Shown: positions 1 to 10,676 of the stretch, piece by piece | Layout of the letters: each line of letters opens with the position of its first letter | How positions within the stretch are numbered: the first letter of the stretch is position 1 | Source of the DNA: Ptychodera flava | Lineage: Eukaryota; Hemichordata; Enteropneusta; Ptychoderidae | Assembly (NCBI RefSeq): GCF_041260155.1 | Contig: NC_091931.1 | Span: forward strand, 8,524,361-8,588,360 | Length of the DNA stretch: 64,000 bases | Direction of reading: 5' to 3' | Program-made: the position numbers and the translations under genes | Notes under the pieces: generated by a model | Told to the model about the DNA's origin: nothing | Seen by the model: only the letters and a program-made list of their open reading frames with translations | The model's database searches: none

Positions 1-837
1 GTGATTCAGCCAGAAAGTGACTATAAAAAAATGCACAACATTGCAGTTTTAAACTATCTGGATTTCTGGATTTCTGAGAATAGCTTGCACAGTACTTGCC
101 AATGACTATCAGTATTCATACAAAGCACAAATGTGGGAGTGGGTACCGCAGATATTAAAGTGTTTCAGTCAAATGCCTGAACATGTACAGACTTGATCAC
201 ACACCACAAATAACAATTTACAAATTACCAGTGAATTATTTTCATCATGCTTGCCGTACAGCAACAAAATTTCTCTTCTATTCAAGCAAGAACTCTTACA
301 CAGAGAAAGACTTGTTTCAACTCAAATGTTTTATTACAAAAATGAGATGCACAGCATGAACAGACTACATGTAAATTCTCTTCACATACAGAATGAACAA
401 GACCAAACCTACAGTAATACCTTAAACACCTTACTTGGATTTTCTATGACAACAAGATGGAATATTTTTAACTGTGAAAGATTAAATACTTGATGTGATA
501 TTCAGTTACATATCTAGCTGGCTAAAAGCCTACATGAAAACAAGTTTTGCAGGATTATCCTGAGATGGCTGGCCTGAGACAAAAAACTTGCCTTGCTAAC
601 ATATATTCCTTCAGACTAGAGTAGATGATTTCCAATTTACCAACAGTGTATCATCACCATCATCCCTAGGTCCATTGTAAAAATATGATTGAAAGTATGT
701 GACAAAACCAAGAACAATAATGAGTCATTTGTTTCCATTTTGTGAAAACGTAATCCAATCAGGGTCACCTGGTATAAACATGTAAAGTTTTAACCCTGCA
801 AGAACGTGAACCATACCTTGAGACCAAGTATGAATTT
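1..837. other. Downstream flank of PPID, no gene seen
   Basis: AT-rich sequence beyond the first polyadenylation hexamer of PPID. The only open frame (plus strand, about 80 codons at 251-493) has no family resemblance and no splice or repeat support. I see no exon, RNA gene or transposon here. Confidence 0.5.
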
Positions 838-843
838 TTTATT
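838..843 (-). terminator. PPID: Candidate polyadenylation signal of PPID
   Basis: The minus strand reads AATAAA here, about 70 bases after the PPID stop codon at 917-915. It is the first canonical hexamer downstream of the stop. Cleavage would fall around 815-825, giving a short 3' UTR of about 100 bases. A further AATAAA near 330 could serve a longer UTR. Confidence 0.55.
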
Positions 844-914
844 CAAATACTATATTGCTGTTGTTCCATAAAAGATTGAATGCCATGATTGGACAAAAAT
901 TGCCAATCACATCG

Positions 915-1006
915 CTAGGATGAAAACATTTTAGCATATGCAGCTTTCTCTTTGTTTTTCCTTTCTTCATACAGCCTTCTGACCTTCACAATTTCCTTCC
1001 TAATTC
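915..1006 (-). CDS. PPID: PPID coding exon 9 (C-terminal helix and stop)
   Basis: Acceptor CAACAG then 92 bases. The first two bases complete Gly334 and the frame ends in TAG at 917-915. It encodes the basic helix with [16 protein letters not shown], the usual end of cyclophilin 40 after TPR3. Confidence 0.93.
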
Positions 1007-4000
1007 CTGTTGAGAGAGAACCACATGACAAGTCTTTCATTAACTTCAGCTGTAACTATGACAACTGCCATGAGTTGCTCTTACTCTTGTCTGATGTGTG
1101 ATTCTTCAAACAAATTTATCAGCAGTTTTGATTTTTTTTAGTGTTAAAAAAAATGACCAAATGCTGTTGACAAGAACTTCAAAACAATAAAACAAGACCT
1201 TTCATGACATTAGACTACCCCTATCACTAGGTTTGCAGTTAATATTGTTATTGGCAGTATCAATTCAAATGAAGACTTTTGTGACTGGTGGTTTCATATT
1301 ACAATAGATGTGCATCTAAACAACTCTGGACCAAATGTCATTCATGAAAAACAATTTGGTTTCCCCCGCCCCCCCCCCCCCCCCCCCCCCCCCCGGGTAA
1401 AGATTGGATCCCTTGGTATTATACCAATTTATGGGCCCACTTTCCTTCAGTCATGTCATAATGAATATAGAATGTATGTTGCAATTCAAAAACTAAACTG
1501 TACCTGAGTCATTAGGTGCTATTTTTTGTGCTTCAGCTAGCATCTTCAGCGCCTCTTCAAAATCATTGAGTCCCGTCAGTGCTTGTGCTTTCCTAAAATG
1601 AGCCTTGGCATTTCTGAGGTCAACGTCAAGTGCCTGTAACAAGAAAGAAATCAACAGTATCAGTATAACACAGACAACTGAAATATATGTCCATTGCAAA
1701 GGATCAGAAAAACAACTCATTAATGTTTTACTTTTCACGGACTGTGAAATTTTGTTGGGGCTACAATTTCAGAAACATCTCCAAAACGTACTCAAAATTG
1801 CAAAGAGCACAAACTACATAGCAGTAAAAATGTTCCCAATAACTGCAATTATGTATTTTGAAATGTATAATTTAGATATGCATATTTCAAATTCAAAACT
1901 ATAACACAATTATTTGATTACTTTCTAATATTTCCTGTGGATCCATCCATAAAGTGTTACAGGTAAAATGGCTGAAAACGATCATAAATCAGTTTCTCAT
2001 CAAAACAGTCAAAAATGTTTGTAACTGATGAACTTTTGCCAGATTTCATTTCTAGATACATACAATACCAGTTTATCCAGTTCTCATCCTTGAAAATCTG
2101 ATGATAGTAGCACCTTGGCAAAGAATCCTGAACTGACTGACATAATCTGCTCTGACCAACCTTTTCAGCATTGTTAAGTGCCTCGGTGAATTTACGTAGT
2201 TTAATACAGCATGCTGCTATATTATTGTAGATTGGAGAAAGTAATTGCTTGGCTTCGTCTTTTGATAAATCATTGGAGCCTGTTTCTTCAAGCTCTTCAA
2301 GGTACCTACACAGAAATATACAAAATGGGAAAATGGATTATTTTAAGATGAGGTATGAAAAATCCTTTCATTTATATTGTGGCTGGATGCAATAGCAGAT
2401 AAGAATCTTTTTCAAAGAGCAACATCAAGATCTTTCTTTAATCAGACTCAATTTTGAAAATTATCAACCCTTTGACTGCCAAAGACAATATTTGTTGCCT
2501 TATTTTTTTTTCCAAAATTTTGATTAAATACTGTAGCTAGTGAAATATGTCCATTTGGTCCAAAATTATCAAAAAATTACAGAAAAATTCATGAAAATCT
2601 GTAAAATGTTGCACTGAAATTTTGGTGGGAAAAATATTACAGCACTCAAAGGGTTTAACCAGTGGATACAATCAGTGACCACAGAAACACATACTATCAC
2701 TGCTGTTTGGCAGTTGTACCAACACTCTCAAATCAGTCTTTTTATTTCACAACTATTACTGTCTATGCATATAATAACCCTGTAGAACAGTAACAGAAAT
2801 TAAAAGACTTAAACTTCTGCTCAAACTTTCCTCAAGGAAACTTTCAACCATTTTTTTCCAAAATCAAGAATAAAAATCAGGGTTCCCATTTCAATTTTTG
2901 TACGAGAGAAACAAATTACCAAACATTTACCATCAGTTGAAATTCAAATTGGCTGCCATCCCTACTTTAACTCTATGGGGACAAATTAATTTTTCAATTA
3001 GCAAAACAATAGAAGATTGTGAAAACTTTCTTCCCTCAAAGAGCTATAAAGTGAGCCTACAGAAGATGTAAACCAGAAAAGTATTGCAAACATTCTGAGA
3101 GTCCCAATATCTGTTCCTAAGGCCCATTCTACTTCAAACATTTACCAACCGGACACTTCCCATCCACCAGCTGGGACTAGGGCTCAGGAAAGGGTAAGTG
3201 TATAGAGGGGGTAAATGGGTGACTTTCCAAGCTATCTGCCATGTTAATACAGCTATGACTTCATTCACAACAATTGTCTACAATTCATATCAGATCATAC
3301 ATCAGCATACAGATACTTCCCTGCTGTGGCTGAAAAATTGTTTCTGAGCTTATGAGGTTATGTGAACTCTCCAGAAACTTACCGAATAGCTTTTTCATAT
3401 TTTTCAATGGCTTTTTGATAATTCTCTTGCTTGAATTGTTGATTTCCGATCTGTTTGATAGCGTCAGCAGCTTCTAAAATTTTATCCCTCTGCAAAGAAA
3501 TACACAGACAGTCAATGAATATACTTTGATCTGTCCATCATGTCTCTTTTTTTAATAATCACACATTATCATAAACCTCACAAAGTTTCAAATATAGTTT
3601 GGAGTAACATATTCTGTGTTCAGTGTTTTTACATCTTGAAGGGCAAATTACGGTATCAAGATAATCAAATCCCAGTTTTGAAGGTGTTTCTGACCAAACA
3701 ATATATGAAAGACACTGCAGCAATAAATCTGTATGCATCTCCAATGAGATCATACAACTCTTATCATGAAGTCTTCATCACTCATTGTGATCAAAGCTAA
3801 GTTAAGAAATCCAAACTCAGAACACGTCCATTTCAGAGAGCGTTCTACACTTCCCTCTTGATTGTCATAGGATGAGAAACACCAATATTTCCTCCCATAA
3901 TGGGAATCAGCACAGCTTGTCATGAGCTATTATAATCTACAATTCTACCAATGGGTGGAAACAAAACACTGAATGAAGCAACTGAGAAAGTTCTATCAGT

Positions 4001-7000
4001 CTTGACCTAGTTCATATCATCATTAATTCTTGACATGCAATGGATACCAGCAAAGTCTTTACTCACATCATTAACGTCTAAACCACAGTCTTCAGGATAA
4101 TCTGCATAGGTGTCTCCTGTGCCGTCATCAAAGACAGTTCCGTCATCTTCACCGGGGGACAGCTCTCCGCAGTTGTCAATCACACATGGCTTTAATAAGT
4201 AATCAAATGGGATTCATATAAGAGGGTTTTAAAACACTTCCTGCAACAATCCTGTTCTTGTATACTTTCTCCAACTTCAAGGGAGTTTTCGTGATTGTGT
4301 GAAGTGGCATGACAGCCATTGTCAATATACATTCACAATTTTGTTATGAAAAATTTAATCATATTAGCAAGCTAACATTTAGGTTTTGACAAGATGACAG
4401 TGAGTACGTTACAGTGCGTTTCACCTAGGTACCGCCACTCAGCGTATGAGACAGACAATCCACGTACAAAACACACGATAAGCTTGGGTATCACGACACA
4501 TTTGAAAGTCACCAACTCATTGATTAATTACAGTAAACCAGCATGGGGCAGCTGTTCTGTCTAGACTGAGAGATACATTTTATCTACAATGTGTGGCTCT
4601 TTAGTTAGTTTCTGTTGAGAATACCTTCACCTCTTGAACTCAGCTGAAATTGTAAAAGAAACAGTCACATTGTAGATCAAGTCTAGTCAACTGTTTATCT
4701 CTCAGTCTAGACAGCGGCTACCCCATGATGGTTTACTGTAATTAATCGACGAGTCGTGGCTTTGAAATGTGTCTGTGATACCCAAGCTAATCGTGTGTTT
4801 TGTACGTGGATTGTATCTGTCTCATACGTTGAGTTGTGGTACCTAGGTGTAACGCACTGTATGTACAACACAGATGTTTCTCTTTTTAGTGTTGTGCATA
4901 CTAGCAAAACCAAGAGAAAATTTTCTTTGTCGGGTGATCGTCGGTCCAGTCATGCTTATATAGTCATGTGATCAACATGTATGAAATGTGTGACAGCCAT
5001 GAGTTCAGGGACTCAAAATCATAAGTTGCCAACTCAAATCTATTCTTTTCAAGAAAAGTTGTCTTGATACTTTCACATTTTGAATGAAAAATGAAAGCAA
5101 AAGTTGCCACTTACAACAAGGGGTTGATCATTCTCAACATCCACACTTTCCAATCGTCTAACAACTCCCATTCCTCGTATGACTTTGCCAAATACAACAT
5201 GTTTGCCATCCAAGTGAGGACAGGGAACAGTGGTGATGAAGAACTGTGAACCGTTGGTGTTAGCGCCTGCATTGGCCATACTGAGAAGACCTGGAGTTTC
5301 ATGCTGAAATGGGTAAAAAGTATACATTCAAACATTCAGATACGAAGAGAATACACTCACAGATGACACAGATGCCCTAGGGACAAAGCACTTGATATAT
5401 TGACTCAATTTTTTTTCTGATGTAGAGATATAATTACTATGTGCTGTCCTTGAGCTGCAACTTGATCTAACATTAACTTGACAGGCAAGCATGGTAAACA
5501 CAAAACTGGACACAGCTGTAACAGCATGAGTCCCAGTCCTGTTGTAGTTCTGAACGCAATAACACAATAACACCAAGTGATTCACATTATATCTGGTATT
5601 TATCATCATTTCATACTTGTAGCAGAATAATTTATCCATGCAATGAAACGAATAATAGGAACCCATCATTTGCTCTATACTTGCTACAAGTTAAGCACAA
5701 GTACAACCTAGAGTACAGGAACTTGCTCTGGAAAAAAGACAAGTTGGAGGAACGTTGTAAACAGGATTCAAATACTACCAATGACAAATGATAACTGAGA
5801 AGTGTACTGTTACACCTTTCTGACAAGCACTTTAACCCTTTGAGCGCCAAAGTCAACTTTTGTCGCCTTTATAAAATGTACCCTAGTCCAATTTTTTCAG
5901 ATTTTTGCCAAAAATTTTGATGAAAAACTGTAGCCAATGAAATGTAATGTCTGTTTGGTCCAAAATGATCAAATAAATTACAGAAAAATTCATAAAAATT
6001 GTTGAAATGTTGCAATAAAATTTTGGTGGGAAAAATTACAGCACTCAAAGGGTTAACCCTTCTTAACTGTTACCAATAAACCATTTTCAAATACAAAATA
6101 GATGTGACACGGGTACATCATGCTGCATTTTCTACATGCAAAGTCTGAAAGCACTGATTTGCTGTGTATACAAAGACAAGGAAGGTATGTGAAAATTGTG
6201 AATTTTGTAGAGTTTATTATACCCATGGTTATTCTCTATCACAAATCAAACACAAAGCCTTTCCTTTGCTCAAGCAATGTTTAGTAACTTCTACGACTTT
6301 TCACCACTCCTTCAATATTCCACGTTAACACTTGTCAAAAAGAACATCTTACACACGATTGGTAAAGATCAGAGCAACACTCCCTCACCTTGAGTTGAAA
6401 GTTTTCATCCTCAAATTTTTCTCCATAGATACTCTCACCGCCTGTGCCATTGTGATTGGTGAAATCACCGCCCTGAATCATGAAATCACGGATTACTGCA
6501 AAACATAATAAAACAACAATTTCTTAAAGTATGTTTAATCATTTATGATTACACACATTTTTTGTCCAATGCAATTTGGTGACTATTAGGAATATAGCAG
6601 ACCAACAACTGTGATGCTTGGCCTTGCTGTTTCTAAACATATAGAAAGATAAGCTGCTTCTTCTATTGTTATCAATATCTCACTAAAAACATTTTTACTA
6701 AATCAAAGTCCTGGACTACCTCTATCAATTAAAGGCAATTATTTTCAGCTAAAATGAAGCTGTATGCAGCTGCAGACCTATATCAGATATCGAGGGCGCA
6801 ATAGCTGAGGTGTCTGGAAAATCATTTTCAAGACGACAAAATTACTGATGATAAAATAATTGTTTGGGAGCTGAGGGTCCAGCTGGGTAGCAATTCTTTT
6901 AAATTGCACATCATTATGGAGACCAGGTCAACAATGCTTTCTTTCATTATTAGCAAGGCTACATCAAACTCTAATGTATCCACTCACTGATTTGCATTAT

Positions 7001-9299
7001 TGCAGATGCTTAGGGATCAGCCCTGTTGTGGTTGTTGGTTCCTATTGTTCTGCAGTCATAACAACAGCACGACACGAAAAGTAATGAACCATTGATGGAG
7101 GTAAAATAGGAGTTAAATAATCTTTATATCTGATTTTAATGTGATTGCACTTGGCCAATAATTTGATATGAAAGTACACATTTATATTCATCAATGTTAC
7201 AGACACAAATATGATAATGATATGACAACATTGGAGTAACTTACTTCTATGAAAGGTACATCCTTTGAAATGCAATGGACACTCTTGTGCACCAACACCT
7301 TTCTCTCCTGTACAAAGTGCTCGGAAATTCTCGGCTGTCCTGGGTGTGACATCAGCAAACAGCTCAAAAACTATCCTGCCAACTGAAATGAAATAGGAAA
7401 AAAGATCACAACTATAATCTAATCACATCAAATGAAATAAAGTTTTTCTTTATCATTCTGACAGTGAAAAATTTATTGTTGAAATGCTGTCTTTACAATA
7501 TTCGTCATCATAATTCCGATGTGATATTTGACAAAACATAGCAATTTTACTTGGTATCTTATAATCACTAACATTATCCAATAATTATATCATTACCAAG
7601 TATAAGTTGTAAAGAAAAAATTGCATGTTTTAATCAATCGTGCAATGTAAGACATTTCCTAATAAGAGTATTTATTTTCTTTGTAGACTAGGTTAAAGTT
7701 ATCAGCCTTTAGACTGCTGGTCAAAATCCATTGAAACAACAAATACCCCAGCAGGGATAAATATTTTGCCTGTTCACAACTTATTTGTATCTTAGAGACA
7801 TCACGAAGAAAACCATACTGTAGATTTGTAAATCTCTGTTTAGATGATAGCCAGCTGTACCTCTGCTGTGATATCCTACATTTGCAGGGTATCATTGGTA
7901 TATGTGCTGGCATTTTAGTTTGTGATTACTACACATTCAGTACTAGGAAAGTTTGATGCACCAACTTTTTAAGCCACTTTTAGCATGGAACTATTTTCTT
8001 GTTGTGATGCATATTGTTTCTCCAGCTTTAACCATAAAACACTTTGAAAATCACTGCACATGCGCAGATCATACTTGACATAGCACTGTGTGTAAATCTG
8101 TATTACATGACACTGTAGATGGCTGTATTAACCCTTATAAACCCCGGGACCCTAACCCTATGGCTACATCAAATACGATCTGAGACATACAATATGTAAA
8201 GACACATACAATATAAAGTTCACTGTCAACAGTCAATACCGGTAAGCGGTATGTGTTGCTACAGTTCAGTAACTCGAGGTTTTGTCTGGGTTGTGCGTTG
8301 GACGGCAAAACCAGCCTTCCATCCCCCGCCCCGGCGTCCGAAGGCAACCTCGAGTTGTACTAGTGTACACTGAATTATGTGTGGACGAAAGGAGATCAGA
8401 CACTAGCCTAGAATCCTATTCGTCCACTGGGGTCGGAGTAGACTCTCCACAGTCGCTGTGCCTAGTTTTGTGCGCGCCGCGATGGGCCTGCATGCAAAGG
8501 CTGTGCAGCTGTGAGCACGCGCTGCCAGACACAGCGACTGTCGGTTCTTGCAAGTGTATGAATATTCATAAGGGTAGTGATGTCAAAAGAAACACCTATC
8601 TAACTGGGCGGAGAGAATATATACTAGTAGCTGGTACATTTATATAGGCGGTATGTTTTTATTTTTCATTTTTAATTTATTTGGCTATGCTACCTGTCAT
8701 TTTTGTTTTGATTAACGGATGTGTGGAGTTCTTTAAAGTACCCGGATCAGGCAGAAATCCGACCGGTCGCTTGCAAGAACGTCCAGACCCTGGGATTCGC
8801 GTCGCGTCTCTGAAGGGCGCGCGCGTGTTCCAACAGGGAAGAACGCGAATCGCAGGGTCTCTGCCAGACTAGGGTCGGAGGTACGGAACGGAAGCAAGCG
8901 GACGAATAGGATTCTAGGCTAATCTGACACCGACTTTGGTGTTCACCGCTAGGTATCACTGGAGTTTACAGTTACTGTACGTGCCTACAGAGCTAAAAAG
9001 TGTCATTGTCATTTGCTACCTCATCATTTTAAGTTTCCAGAATGTTCTGTGAGGCGAGAATCCACATGGCACAATGCATGTCAACCAGTCAACACTGTAT
9101 ACAATCGCAGACGCCCCGAACACGTTCCGCAGGTGTACAAGAAGATTACCTGCAGGAGTTACATGGAAGCCCGTTCAATGTGCCACTTTACATTTCTCAC
9201 AGTCATATTCTTCTAAAATACTGACCAGTCTTTCTTACCTCTCAGACCATCAATGGTTACGTCAAAGAAGGTTCTGGGATTCTGCTCTACTTCCGCCAT
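915..9299 (-). CDS. PPID: Peptidyl-prolyl cis-trans isomerase D (cyclophilin 40), nine coding exons
   Basis: Cyclophilin 40 isomerises Xaa-Pro bonds and acts in the cytosol as an Hsp90 co-chaperone. Joined exons (minus): 9239-9299, 7245-7382, 6389-6495, 5115-5303, 4067-4189, 3383-3489, 2161-2305, 1504-1633, 915-1006. They total 1092 bases and encode 363 residues, close to human PPID (370). All introns are GT-AG and all phases match. The cyclophilin domain spans about residues 10-175: the FHR motif ends at Arg66, FMIQGGDF lies at 71-78, [13 protein letters not shown] at 112-124 and [10 protein letters not shown] at 132-141. His132 sits where cyclophilin A has its cyclosporin-binding Trp, which is usual for cyclophilin 40. 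An acidic linker (about 180-205) leads to three TPR repeats (about 215-331), then a basic C-terminal helix ending AKMFSS. The start codon has a good context (AAAATGG). No inactivating change is seen. Confidence 0.96.
1363..1394. repeat. Poly-C tract
   Basis: A run of C broken only by a G at 1368, within PPID intron 8. It is likely length-variable and hard to sequence accurately. Confidence 0.95.
1504..1633 (-). CDS. PPID: PPID coding exon 8 (TPR3)
   Basis: 130 bases between a TAACAG-type acceptor (forward CTGTTA just above 1633) and donor G|GTACAG. It encodes [20 protein letters not shown] and onward, the third TPR, and ends in phase 1. Confidence 0.94.
2161..2305 (-). CDS. PPID: PPID coding exon 7 (TPR2)
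   Basis: 145 bases encoding [11 protein letters not shown] and then [20 protein letters not shown], the second TPR. The donor is AAAAG|GTTGGT. The first base completes Arg242. Confidence 0.94.
2464..2658. mobile_element. TTAA-type MITE, CCCTTTGA family, copy 1
   Basis: Starts AACCCTTTGACTGCC and ends GCACTCAAAGGGTTTAA, so the termini are inverted repeats. The body matches the better copy at 5832-6056 along its length (ATTTTGGTGGGAAAAAT near the right end). TTAA-like flanks and CCC-starting termini suggest a piggyBac-derived non-autonomous element. It sits in PPID intron 6 (between exons 6 and 7). Confidence 0.75.
3383..3489 (-). CDS. PPID: PPID coding exon 6 (TPR1)
   Basis: 107 bases from acceptor TTTGCAG to donor CG|GTAAGT. 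It encodes [20 protein letters not shown] and then a [10 protein letters not shown] stretch, the first TPR. Confidence 0.94.
4067..4189 (-). CDS. PPID: PPID coding exon 5 (linker)
   Basis: 41 codons, phase 0 at both ends. It encodes [16 protein letters not shown] and an acidic stretch ending LDVND. It matches the cyclophilin-TPR linker in the family (ECGEL-type motif). Confidence 0.93.
4410..4861. mobile_element. Palindromic Tc1/mariner-like MITE with TA duplication
   Basis: The element proper is 4412-4859, flanked on both sides by TA. The termini are CAGTGCGTT and AACGCACTG. The left arm (about 4412-4610) and right arm (about 4650-4859) are imperfect reverse complements almost to the centre: TCACCTAGGTACC pairs with GGTACCTAGGTGT, and TCTAGACTGAGAGAT pairs with ATCTCTCAGTCTAGA. 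TA target sites and CAGTG ends are typical of Tc1/mariner elements. No transposase frame remains. It lies in PPID intron 4. Confidence 0.85.
5115..5303 (-). CDS. PPID: PPID coding exon 4 (cyclophilin core)
   Basis: 63 codons, phase 0 at both ends, acceptor TTTCAG and donor GTT|GTAAGT. It encodes [20 protein letters not shown] and [16 protein letters not shown], the most conserved part of the isomerase domain. Confidence 0.96.
5832..6056. mobile_element. TTAA-type MITE, CCCTTTGA family, copy 2
   Basis: Begins TTAACCCTTTGAGCGCC and ends GCACTCAAAGGGTTAA: TTAA on both sides with matching inverted ends. About 225 bp, AT-rich, no coding capacity. It is the most complete copy of this family in the window and lies in PPID intron 3. 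Confidence 0.85.
6389..6495 (-). CDS. PPID: PPID coding exon 3
   Basis: 107 bases, acceptor TTGCAG and donor AAG|GTGAGG. It encodes [20 protein letters not shown] and then [15 protein letters not shown], the catalytic FMIQGGDF segment. Confidence 0.95.
7245..7382 (-). CDS. PPID: PPID coding exon 2
   Basis: 138 bases, acceptor TTTCAG and donor A|GTAAGT. It encodes [28 protein letters not shown] and CTFHR. It splices in frame to exon 3 to complete FHRIIRDFM. Confidence 0.95.
8404..8921. mobile_element. Unclassified inverted-repeat element in PPID intron 1
   Basis: Perfect 22-bp inverted ends, TAGCCTAGAATCCTATTCGT onward at 8404-8425 and its complement at 8900-8921. The interior is CpG-rich, unlike the surrounding intron, and holds a second inverted pair (about 8784-8803 with 8846-8866, AGACCCTGGGATTCGCG against CGCGAATCGCAGGGTCT). 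No transposase frame is seen. TA lies just inside both ends, but I cannot define the target duplication. Confidence 0.65.
9239..9299 (-). CDS. PPID: PPID coding exon 1 (start codon)
   Basis: ATG at 9299-9297 in context AAAATGG, then [20 protein letters not shown] and donor G|GTAAGA. The short acidic lead before FFDV is normal for the family, so this start is secure. The sequence upstream (9300-9370) has several CpGs and no obvious TATA box. Confidence 0.95.
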
Positions 9300-10540
9300 T
9301 TTTTAGTCTTCTGTATCGCGAGTGATAACGCCATCTAAAGAAAGTTTGTCTCGCGTCTTTTGTTTTTACTAACCCCAACGCGTTATGCTCCCTGCATAGT
9401 TTGAACACAGACTTGTTTTACAGGACAGAAAACCTCTCTTTTGAGTTTCTCGGGATGTCAAAATCAGCAACGGTTTACAGATGCTAGGCTTACGATAGCC
9501 AAGCAAATGATTAGATTGACAGCTTCTGTTTACGGTTGGCTGAATTCAGAAAAAGCATATTATAATACATTGTGTTATTTTAAAAGAGTGGTAGCTGTCT
9601 GAGCAAAAGCAAGTCGATTTTTACTGATGAAAATGTATTTTATTGTGTACAAAATTGGGAGAGATAGGCCTTGATTGCTTTAATCTATTTCCATTATCAT
9701 ACTTGCAATGTTGCACTAAAATTTTGATGGGAAAAATTACAGCACTCAAAGGGTTAAGTATGATAACCTAGGTGATTTAATGAAGATAGTGACATTTTTT
9801 TAACTATGCCTAGCAAACGTGGCCAAGTGGCCAACTGTTGTAGTCAAATTAGTACTATTAGAACTAGTTGACCTAACGCCCTCATACATACTGGACGATC
9901 TATGCGCCAGGTTGAGTTACCATTTCGTGGACTGGTATACCTCACGCGAACCAGACTAGTCCCTCATCCCCCCGTTTATTTTGGCTTTATGTAACACTGG
10001 AAATTATCATTCCGGTTGCAAAACACCTTTGTTTCCATTGTCAAACATGGATTAATGACAGAAATGTTGTACGCGTCAACGTCCTTGACACTTTTCGACG
10101 GGTAACTATGGAACTCTCAGTAAGCTTATTTAACATGGGACCTACATTAGTGTCATAAACGTAGTCTATTTTGTATGGTCTATTAGATAGGCTATATATT
10201 ATATTATATCATGTTACCATGCGCCATTCTGATTGGACGAGAGGTCATTCCACCGATGCTAAAATATTGTTTTAGCACTGATAGCGATGGTAAAAAGGGG
10301 CCCCTATAACTAGCATTTTCGAAAATTGCCCAGTCGGTGTATTTGAACGTACCTATCTAAACCATAGACCCTCGAGATAAACCATAGACTTTCCGTTTTA
10401 AGGTCTATGGATAAACCGAAACAGTCCTCTTTGTTTCAAAGACCGAAGACCGAATTTTGATACACAGATAAAGTGTGGGTCTGTAACTCACCTCTTGGTG
10501 TAAATAAGTTGGGATCGATGATGAAAGACATCTCTAAAGC
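9300..10540. other. PPID upstream region and repeat remnants
   Basis: The first 150 bases hold the likely PPID promoter (CpG-containing, no TATA seen). At 9704-9757 is a truncated right end of the CCCTTTGA MITE family (TTTTGATGGGAAAAATTACA, then CACTCAAAGGGTTAA). At 10360-10415 the words ATAAACCATAGAC and GGTCTATGG recur in both orientations. No gene is supported. Confidence 0.5.
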
Positions 10541-10676
10541 AGCATATTTGGGGTTTGTTACGGATCCGTAGCCCTACCACTCCCTTTGCTGATTGTGTTG
10601 AGGGAGTGAGCCCCACTCCCCCAACACAATCAGCAAAGGGAGTGGTAGGGCTACGGATCCGCAGCAAATTTGGGGT
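10541..10676. repeat. Near-perfect hairpin flanked by 14-bp direct repeats
   Basis: Arms 10561-10608 and 10614-10661 are reverse complements with one mismatch; 39-40 bp from the outer end are perfect (CGGATCCGTAGCCCTACCAC). The loop is only about 5 bases. It is flanked by AGCATATTTGGGGT (10541-10554) and AGCAAATTTGGGGT (10663-10676), which look like a target-site duplication. Confidence 0.85.

Noticed and set aside
5111..5335. Second minus-strand frame across PPID exon 4
   Set aside because: Out of frame with the cyclophilin motifs; a shadow.
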